Position numbers and translations under genes: made by a program
Assembly (NCBI GenBank): GCA_033398695.1
Contig: CM065818.1
Span: 34,868,001-34,932,000 of the forward strand
Direction: 5' to 3'
Source: Orobanche coerulescens
Lineage: Eukaryota > Streptophyta > Magnoliopsida > Lamiales > Orobanchaceae
Length of the DNA stretch: 64,000 nucleotides
The notes under the pieces: model-generated
The model's input: only the letters and a program-made list of their open reading frames with translations
What the model was told of the DNA's origin: nothing
The model's database searches: none
In this document: in pieces, positions 56,940-64,000 of the stretch
Position numbering within the stretch: the first letter of the stretch is position 1
Layout of the letters: every line of letters starts with the position of its first letter

Positions 56940-57649
56940 TGTAACACCCCCAAATTCCATTGGGTCATTACAGTGCTGTGGCCCCACACCAGGAGATCCA
57001 CCTGGCAAACACGACCAAAAATACAACTAACTGACCAAAAGGGGAATCTCAGTTCCTACTATGACATCCGACATAATATTCCGATATGGAATTTCAACGA
57101 CAAAAATGGGCCTACATGGCCAAAATAAAATACAACAACATCCACGAGCCTTGCTCGGATAATACAAAATGACAACAACTGAACAAAACTGGAGTACTCC
57201 AAAATGTCCTATTGACATGAACACCAAAACATCTCGGATTAGTATCGCTCGAATGCCTCGTCGCCATCGTCATGCCCCTGTGTCTCAACTCTCTCCTCGC
57301 AAGCACCTAAAACATGAAAACATGTTCCGCCCTCACGGGGTCAATCATCCAGATAATGAATATCAAATACATGTACAACATGATATGCATCCAAAGGCAG
57401 AATGAAACGGTACAATGATAATAATAGTACGAAATGCTCACAAACCAAGGTAAGAACTGAGCATACGTGAAGCACTATGCCCACAACATACGATCAATAC
57501 CTACTCAACAGGTTAGAACACAAGTGCCCAACGGCGAATCATCAATATATAACACAACCATGAACTATCCGAATTAAAACCAAACCAGGACTGGAATAAA
57601 TACGAATCACAATGCCCGAAGGCACCAATGGAAAAACAAATACATCACA

Positions 57650-57878
57650 ATGGCCTGAAAGCCACTCAGCCGAAGCTGCCACAATATCACAATGGTCTGA
57701 AAACCACTCAGCCGAAGCTGCCAATCATCACAATGGCCCGAAGCCAAACAGCCCCAAGCTGTATCATCTGAGGGCCGAAGCCACGACATAAAGCCGTATC
57801 ACAATGAGGGCCGAAGCCACGGCACGAAGCCGTATCACAATGAGGGCCGAAGCCACGGCACGAAGCCGTATCATAATG
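57650..57878. repeat. Tandem arrays of about 42 and 36 bp in the LTR
   Basis: First array: about two and a half units with aatggcctgaaagccactc and cagccgaagctgcc. Second array, from 57772: three near-identical 36-base units with gggccgaagccacg and aagccgtatcacaatga. They account for the repetitive Trp/Ser-rich reverse ORFs here. Confidence 0.85.
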
Positions 57879-58219
57879 AGGTCATCCAATGACCATGACC
57901 TACTGAAGTGTAGTTGTTGGGAAACCAACCTCGAAGGTTCAAGCCCCAAACTTACCCATAATGAGATCATCCAGTGACCGTGACCTGCTGAATCGCAGGT
58001 GCTGGGAATCCAACCGCGAAGGTTTAAGCCCCAGACCCATCGAGCACTAGCCGAGACTGGCCTCCAAAACACAATTAATCACAAACGGCAACGATCCCAA
58101 GATTACTGAATTACAAGAATAATGGTGTGCTGCCTTGAGTCGGCCAACACGACAACAATAACTCACGGATGGGCACCGTCCTCGGCTGTCCCAATTCAAA
58201 TACCTCGACTGCCTTGGAA

Positions 58220-58630
58220 TGGCCAATCGATCATAACAACTCAATGGATGGAAACTATCATTGACAGTCCCAATTCAACACCTCGATTACCTTAGAACGG
58301 TAAATCAATGACGATGACTCATCGGATGGGAAATGTCTTCGACAATCACAATTCAATACATCGATTACCTTAGAACGGTAAATCAATAATGACGCCCCAA
58401 CGGATGGAAATCATCTTCGATAATCCCAATTCAATACGTCGATTATCTTAGAACGGTCAATCGATAAACAATTATACAACGGATGGGAATTATCTTCGAT
58501 AATCCCAATTCAATACCTCGATTGCCTTAGAATGGCCCATTGATAACAACAACACCACGGATGGGAATTATCTTCGATAATCCTAATGCAATACGTCGAT
58601 TACCTTAGGATGGCCAATCGATAACAATGA
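58220..58630. repeat. Tandem array of about 78 bp in the LTR
   Basis: Five or so units containing cggatgggaat, cttcgataatcccaattcaa, tacctcgattaccttagaac and ggtcaatcgata. cggatgg starts recur near 58323, 58401, 58480 and 58558. Confidence 0.85.
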
Positions 58631-60035
58631 CTCAATTAGAATAGATGTCCCGGTGTCTTAAACCGACCACAAAAAACAGAGATGAAAATCGGATACGTCA
58701 ATTGCCTTCAATCGGCCAATACAATAGCAACAATACCAATTCGATAACAACAATCCCAACGATGTCTTAGACTGACATCAACGTCAACAATAATAATCGA
58801 TACATCGATACCGCGGACCGGCTATCGACAACAACAATAACAACAAGAGTTTCGATGCCATAAACAAGCCGTTAACAAATAACAATAACATCTAGCATAA
58901 TTGCCAAAGGGTATTACATCAAACAATCCCCAAATATCAACGAAATCATAGAGAGGCCAAGTCTCGAAATGATACACACATTCATACACATATATGATAC
59001 ATTAATCTCATTGACCAGTACAAGTATAAAACTTGCCTCAAACCGAAGGCAAGAAAGTCCTTCCACGATCAACCTCCTTCCACGAAACGACGAATGGCAT
59101 CCTCCGATGATCACAAGCACTCGAACAACCTTGAATGAAATACGATTCATTCAATAACACAAAATTAATGGAAGTAAAACCAAAGCAATCCTGATTCATC
59201 CCCAAATCGGTTAAACTCTACCAACGAATATCATAGTTCTCAACTATGAATTCTAACATCCTGCATCACCTCAATGATCGATTAACATGATCATTACGTT
59301 CTTAACACTTGTGAAATCAATTCAACAAGAATCACTTTAAGAACAATCATCAAAACAAACACCCCAAAATGATAATATCACTAATATCATCATCAATACC
59401 CCAAGAACAACATCATCTCTACAAACATGATGTCTAAACAATAATCAATCAACAATTCGTCATGAATTTGGATTAATCAACCAGATTAAATCAACAATTT
59501 CAAGATTATGATAATCATTACATAATTCATCATAATTCCTTACTAAAATGGTGAAAATCTCCCCAAGAAACACAAACAACAACACCAATCATATCAAGAC
59601 TATGTTAATCATATAACAATCTTAACATAATCCTTCCTAGACATGATTATAACCTCCAAACATTCTAAAACATCAAGAACAACTCCTCCTCAAGACAAAA
59701 TCATCATGTTCTTCATTACAAGTTATGAAAACTCATCAAGAATCATGATATACTCCAACAATCACCAACTATACGAGGAAAACAACAACAAAAACATCAT
59801 CATACTCGAAAATCACTTATAGAACAAGTGATTAAGAGAACTTACCAATGAAGAACAAGAAGAACTCTCCAAACAACAAAAGAGCACCAACAATCTTCCA
59901 ACTTCAAGCTTCAATCCAAGCTAGGATGATTAAAATCGTGTTGGAAGAGGCTAAATATCAAGAACAAGTCCACAAGGACGATTCTAGGGAGAGAAAAAAG
60001 ATAATGGTTCGTGAAGAAATGAAATACGAACCCAA
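58631..60035. other. Non-coding part of the LTR
   Basis: A-rich sequence on the plus strand with many caaca, atcaa and acatga repeats. ORFs such as 59848-60234 run through LTR and palindrome cluster and have no domain. Confidence 0.6.
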
Positions 60036-60045
60036 GATATATAAT
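60036..60045 (-). promoter_or_regulatory. TATA box of the gag-only element LTR
   Basis: Minus strand ATTATATATC, directly downstream of the palindrome cluster, the same arrangement as in gypsy-5. Confidence 0.55.
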
Positions 60046-60054
60046 CTGACAAAC

Positions 60055-60440
60055 ACGTTACGTACGCTATACACCATGGTTAACGTGCATAAGGATCATT
60101 ATGTATGCTATGCCAAAACATTAACGTACGTAATGCTAACTCCAGAACTAACTGACCAAAAACACGAAGACCTTAACGTACGTAAACAAAAACAATTTAC
60201 GTACGTTAGCAAGCTACATGGTTTACATACGTAGAGCTCACCTCATAACGTACGTAAGGATCCATTGACTGCAATAGTAAGATTGGATCAATGATGCCCG
60301 GGACCCACCGTCCGAAAGTCGAGTCCGAGGAAGGTTCCCTCCACCTACCACCCATTACGTACGTAGCATGAACAACATTACATACGTAATGCCTAAAGCC
60401 TAACGTATGTTAAGCGCACAAGCTAACGTACGTTAGCTCA
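60055..60440 (-). promoter_or_regulatory. Palindrome cluster AACGTACGTT in the gag-only element LTR
   Basis: About 11 motifs: ttaacgtacgtaa, tttacgtacgttag, cataacgtacgtaagg, cattacgtacgtag, cattacatacgtaatg, ctaacgtacgttag and others. Same core as the solo LTR at 37285-37685, in mirrored orientation because the element lies on the minus strand. Confidence 0.78.
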
Positions 60441-60610
60441 ACAAAGTGGACAATCAAGTTGTTCCACCAACTCTCAACCGGAATGAACGAGCTACAGTGC
60501 AACGCACCTCAACAAACACGAATGATACAATACCACGGCATTTGTACAATTCCAAATGAATATGTACAACTCAACAATGAAACGAAAAAAAATTACCCCC
60601 GGATATTACA

Positions 60611-60630
60611 TACTCCCCCCTTAAAAAGAG
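60611..60630 (-). other. Polypurine tract of the gag-only element
   Basis: Minus strand CTTTTTAAGGGGGGAGTA directly before the LTR. Confidence 0.87.
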
Positions 60631-61298
60631 TTTCGTCCCCGAAACTCAGGGTGCACAACACAGGGTACGAACTATCCATCAGGATCTGAAAACAACATAT
60701 CCAGGAATACTCCTCAATATGAGCAACTCCGTCTGACTAACTGGGCCAATCCCTCGGGTCCCCGCGTCTCCTCTGCCAACCACGGCAAAAAATCAAGTGA
60801 TAAAAACACTCAACCAAGTGCGAGATTAGTCGAATCATGACTCCTCTGCCAGAGACCAGCCAGGAAGTCGTACCAACCGCATGACTCGTAACACCGGCGT
60901 ACACACCCCGCGGGAGCTGCCTATTGAACATGTCTACAATCATCGGTGTACACCCCCCATTCTCGTCGGCATTGGACGCCCATGCAAACACTGAGTCACG
61001 CCACGCACAGATAATAACAACACAGACATAGTCTTCAGGACCATATCAATCGCACGCCCAAGTCCTCACGACTTGAAGTTCCGAATCACAATGAACAATT
61101 ACCCAGATTATCACAAAATTCTCGGGTACAATACCAAAAGGAAAGAAAACACATCAAACGACCATAAATCTCAAGATTCTCAAAAGCTATCATTACAAGA
61201 TAAATCAATAATAAATGGTTCACAACCACAATACTACAATACAGACTAAGTTCAATATCAATCCAAAAACAAGGGAAAATACAAATCAAGGTTACATC
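60631..61298 (-). other. Non-coding region replacing pol
   Basis: Between the gag stop and the polypurine tract. No frame shows protease, RT, RNase H or integrase motifs. Just past the gag end a donor-like CAGGTACATTTGA overlaps the stop region. Confidence 0.65.
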
Positions 61299-62642
61299 TC
61301 AAATGTACCTGAAATCAACATCCTCCAGATCATCGATCTCCTCGACCTCACCGACTCGAGGAAAACCCAAACCTGAACTCGTTGTTCCTCCTCGGTTGTC
61401 CTTACCCCTGGCTCCCAAAGCCTGATAAGACCCCTTGGATGAAGTAGGGACTGGAGTAACAAAATCTCTCGAGGCCCGTGAGCTCTCTCGAGACCTACTG
61501 GCACTAGGACTCCTGCAGTGTTTCTGAAGGTGTCCCTGCCTCCCACACAGAAAACAAACAATAACTGGCACAGTACAACGAGTGCTAATATGCCCCACTG
61601 AATCACAGTTAAAGCAAACAACAGTCGAACTCGTCATCTGAGAAGAAGATGCTTTTCCACCACGAAGACGACTAGAAGACGACCTCTTGGACGTCGGAGC
61701 CTGATGTCCCTCTGAACGAACCGGCATCCTAGTCCTCTCACCAGAAGAAACTGAAGGGTTCTTCTGAGCAAGCTCCTTGATCAAAAGCTCTGCTCCAAGA
61801 GCCTTCTCGATGAATTCGCCAAGTGAGTTACAATTATGGTTGAACAACTGCATCCTCAACTGCGGATTTAGCCTCTTGCTAAAATACTTAATCTTATCCA
61901 CCTCAGTACGGATAACAGAAGAAGCAAACTGAAGAAGTCCTTGAAACTTCTCAGCGATAACAATAACACCCTCGTCCTCGACGGATTCGGGGTTCAAAAC
62001 CTCTGACAGTTTGGCTTCACGAAGTGGAGCCGGATAATACATCTCTAACATGAGACTCTTGAACTCACTCCAAACACAATCACGATCGGTGGTCTTCATA
62101 GAAAGCCACCAAGAATAAGCGCCTTTACTCAAATAGTAAGTCGATATTGCCACCTTACTCTTTTCCGGACACTGAACCATGTCGAAGAGTTTATCAAAAT
62201 TTTCAAGCCAATCAGCAATGTCAGCTGGTTCCGACGAACCCTCAAAAATAGGCGGCCTCTGACGAGAGATGTCGCCGATAATCTGACTCATTCTCCCAGC
62301 CTGTCCATAAAACGGCACCTGGAGTACCTGTTGCAATGTACAACGAACCACTAAGGTATGCATGGTTCCCACTATCTGCATCATCTGAGTCATCTGGGCC
62401 ATCATGCCCCTCATAAGTAAGAAAGGGTCGATGTCAGTCTGATCGACTCCTCGAGTATGATGTCCCAAAGGAGAACCGATCGCATAAGTCACATCTCCGA
62501 CTGAATTCTGATCCATCTCGGCATCCGTACGCATATAAACATGAGGTTCTGGGTTTCGGCCTGCTCTGCAGCCTTTACCCTCTCTGTCGCGTCCTCGGGT
62601 TCCTCTTTCCATACTGAAAGAATAACGCTCGATCATGAACAA
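61299..62642 (-). CDS. Gag of the gag-only element
   Basis: 447 codons uninterrupted. Would form the capsid and nucleocapsid. An Arg/Gly-rich N-terminus (ERGTRGRDREGKG) is followed by the plant gypsy gag core: RQRPPIFEGSSEPADIADWL, KSKVAISTYYLSKGAYSWW, FKSLMLEMYYPAPLREAKL. Two CCHC knuckles near residues 350-385 (CFNCDSVGHISTRC, CFLCGRQGHLQKHC) and a Ser-rich tail end at DVDFRYI. The start could instead be the Met at about residue 11. It is the only intact retroelement gene in the window, which suggests recent selection or recent amplification. It differs clearly from gypsy-2 and gypsy-5 gag. Confidence 0.88.
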   Translation of the reverse strand: MFMIERYSFSMERGTRGRDREGKGCRAGRNPEPHVYMRTDAEMDQNSVGDVTYAIGSPLGHHTRGVDQTDIDPFLLMRGMMAQMTQMMQIVGTMHTLVVRCTLQQVLQVPFYGQAGRMSQIIGDISRQRPPIFEGSSEPADIADWLENFDKLFDMVQCPEKSKVAISTYYLSKGAYSWWLSMKTTDRDCVWSEFKSLMLEMYYPAPLREAKLSEVLNPESVEDEGVIVIAEKFQGLLQFASSVIRTEVDKIKYFSKRLNPQLRMQLFNHNCNSLGEFIEKALGAELLIKELAQKNPSVSSGERTRMPVRSEGHQAPTSKRSSSSRLRGGKASSSQMTSSTVVCFNCDSVGHISTRCTVPVIVCFLCGRQGHLQKHCRSPSASRSRESSRASRDFVTPVPTSSKGSYQALGARGKDNRGGTTSSGLGFPRVGEVEEIDDLEDVDFRYI

Positions 62643-63070
62643 GGCTTAAATACGTCTCAACGGCCAATCCAGAATGCTATGTCAATAGCCAAACACGAGT
62701 ATACATACTCAACAAATAAACAATCACCTCAAACATGCTAATCATAGCCAATACAGAGCCCACACGCTCCAAAACAACTAATCATGAATGAATCGTAACA
62801 CAAATGTTACATACAGGTTTTCAACAGAACATGTATAATCAATGACATAATGAATGTATGATCATAAAAGAGAATCGAGTCCTTACACAGGTCATACGAA
62901 GCTTCGAGGTCTTGCGATACTAGTCTTCACTGACGACGACTCGATGAAAGAAAGACTCATACAGTCACCCAACTATCACAACTCACAAATCCCGACTGTC
63001 CAGATTTTCATAACCTTACCGCGTCGGTAGAGCCACATAACTCACATATCAGGGTATCTCACAACCCAAT
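62643..63070 (-). other. Leader between primer site and gag
   Basis: No coding signal; contains acacatgaa-like AT-rich sequence. Position fits the untranslated leader of the element. Confidence 0.6.
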
Positions 63071-63082
63071 GCTCTGATACCA
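63071..63082 (-). other. Primer binding site of the gag-only element
   Basis: gctctgatacca (TGGTATCAGAGC on the element strand), five bases from the LTR. Confidence 0.92.
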
Positions 63083-63087
63083 TCTTC

Positions 63088-63342
63088 TGTAACACCCCAA
63101 AATCCCATTGGGTCATTACAGTGCCGTGGACCCCACACCAGGAGATCCACCAGGCAAACACGACCAAAAATACAACTAACTGACCAAAAGGGGAATCTCA
63201 GTCCCTACTATGACATCCGACATAATATTCCAATATGGAATTTCAACGACAAAAGTGGGCCTACATGGACAAAATAAAATACAACAACATCCATGAGCCT
63301 TGCTCGGATAATACAAAATGACAACAACTGAACAAAACTGGA
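63088..63342 (-). repeat. 5' LTR remnant of the gag-only element
   Basis: Matches the first 255 bases of 56940-60610 in plus-strand reading (tgtaacacccc to aacaaaactgga), then changes abruptly to satellite sequence. The promoter-bearing part is lost. Confidence 0.9.
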
Positions 63343-63515
63343 TTGTGGTCTAACCTAGCCTAGCCTTGATCGAGCCTAATCGGGCCTAATCTGGTCAAAC
63401 ATGCCTTAATCGGGCTTGATTCAGCCTTAATCGGGCCTAATCGAGCCTAATCTGGCCAAACAGCCCTTAATCGGGCTTGATTCAGCCTTAATCGGGCCTA
63501 ATTGGGTTCCGAATT
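63343..63515. repeat. Short satellite array, right part
   Basis: Same degenerate taatcgggcctaa/attcagcctt units as 56430-56939. Confidence 0.85.
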
Positions 63516-64000
63516 TATGTTTCCGTTCGAAATTAGGGTTTGAGTACAAAAAACTAAGTGAAAAGATTTTTTCTTAAAATTATTGCTCGAAACAGAAGAT
63601 TGGCGCCCGAGCTATGACAAAAGGCCGGACCAGGGGCCCTTGGCATGCCTTGATCCGCCCTAGGCGGCTAGGGTGCCGCCAAGAAGACCATGGGGGTCCA
63701 TTGGTGGGCTTCTGGTACCCTTGGCTTGTCCGGACGATCGAATTTTGGGCCGGTCGGCCTCCTTTTGGCCTGGAACTTGAAGCCCCATATCCACCCTAGG
63801 CGGCTGGGGAGCCGCCAAGGAGGCCTTAGGGCTCTTTTGCTGGTTCTCCTGATGACTCTGGGAGTTCCGGGAGGTCAGATTTTGCCCAGATGATCGAATT
63901 TTTGGCCGGTCGGTCCCCGTTTGGCCCGAAACTTGAAAAAGGTCGGGCGAAGGACAAAATGAAGCCCCATATCTACCCTAGGCGGCTGGGGAGCCGCCAA
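63516..64000. repeat. GC-rich tandem repeat running off the window
   Basis: Blocks with ccctaggcggctggggagcc, gccccatatc and ggccggtcgg recur at about 63780-63820 and 63960-64000, a period near 180 bases, with a more diverged copy at 63650-63690. An attggcgcccgag stretch at about 63599 resembles a primer site but lacks an LTR beside it. This probably belongs to the same Tat/Ogre-like 3' region. Confidence 0.6.

Larger units (their letters stand above)
56940..60610 (-). repeat. 3' LTR of the gag-only element
   Basis: Minus strand TGTAATATCCGG at 60610 to ..GGGGGTGTTACA at 56940, 3671 bases. Contains the CGTACG cluster, a TATA box and three local tandem arrays (57650-57750, 57772-57878, 58220-58630). 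The right copy keeps only 255 bases. Confidence 0.88.
56940..63342 (-). mobile_element. Gag-only LTR retrotransposon (TR-GAG-like)
   Basis: Minus-strand order: truncated 5' LTR (63088-63342), primer site 63071-63082, gag ORF (62642-61299), about 690 bases without coding sequence, polypurine tract, full 3' LTR (56940-60610). No protease, RT, RNase H or integrase remnant is visible, so any movement would have needed enzymes from another element. The LTR resembles the solo LTR at 37026-40473. The 5' LTR is cut off at satellite sequence, so no target duplication can be checked. Confidence 0.85.

Noticed and set aside
57542..58244. Repetitive minus-strand ORFs rich in Trp, Ser and Arg
   Set aside because: Translations of tandem arrays in the LTR.
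59848..60234. 128-codon plus-strand ORF
   Set aside because: Runs through the LTR promoter and palindrome cluster of the gag-only element; no domain.
63590..63620. ttggcgcccgag as a functional primer site
   Set aside because: No LTR end directly beside it and it lies in repeat sequence; kept only as a resemblance.

Overview
The window looks like plant nuclear DNA, most likely from a eudicot. It is AT-rich, its only plausible host gene has spliced exons, and almost everything else is LTR retrotransposon sequence, MITE-like elements, a SINE and simple repeats. I see no bacterial-type operon, CRISPR array, rRNA or convincing tRNA gene. I cannot name the species or the host gene from sequence alone.

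Layout. 1-5.9 kb: the 3' end of a host gene (three exons in one continuous frame; two tandem copies of a repeat sit in the last intron), then its 3' flank. 5.9-34.3 kb: a nest. An old Ty1/copia pol relic (5905-6673 and 33767-34330) is split by copia-A (6674-33761, target duplication tggag). Copia-A is itself split by two Ty3/gypsy chromoviruses: gypsy-1 (8788-18335, minus strand, target duplication agaaa) and gypsy-2 (22328-31460, plus strand, target duplication acaga/aaaga). 34.3-43.8 kb: LTR fragments, a hairpin, a second copia (copia-B) reduced to part of an LTR and its leader, a 3.4-kb solo gypsy LTR inside that leader (37026-40473, target duplication gcttc), a broken PIF/Harbinger-like element, and the 3' end of another LTR element. 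43.85-53.11 kb: gypsy-5 (minus strand), with gag, protease, RT, RNase H, integrase and chromodomain all recognisable but broken, and a 612-bp hAT-like MITE in one LTR. 53.1-55.5 kb: MITEs, microsatellites and a SINE. 55.5-64 kb: a probable Tat/Ogre-type 3' end with short satellite arrays, split by an element that keeps gag but has no pol (56940-63342, TR-GAG-like).

How it fits together. Every retrotransposon coding region carries stops or frameshifts, so none looks able to move on its own, although gypsy-1 and copia-A keep clear LTRs, primer sites, polypurine tracts and perfect target duplications. The gypsy elements share a pol of the Tekay/Del chromovirus type, with a chromodomain after the integrase.

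The best candidate for something undescribed is regulatory. At least three related LTR families each carry a dense cluster of one short CG-containing palindrome, different in each family (cores ACGGCCGT, AACGTACGTT, AGCGYGCGCT), and where a TATA box can be seen the cluster sits directly upstream of it. Motif number differs between the two LTRs of the same element. Other notable items are the gag-only element, a gypsy that lost gag and protease and carries an unrecognised 119-codon ORF instead, an antisense promoter-like module in the gypsy-1 LTRs, and a foreign palindrome-bearing segment in the gypsy-2 gag.
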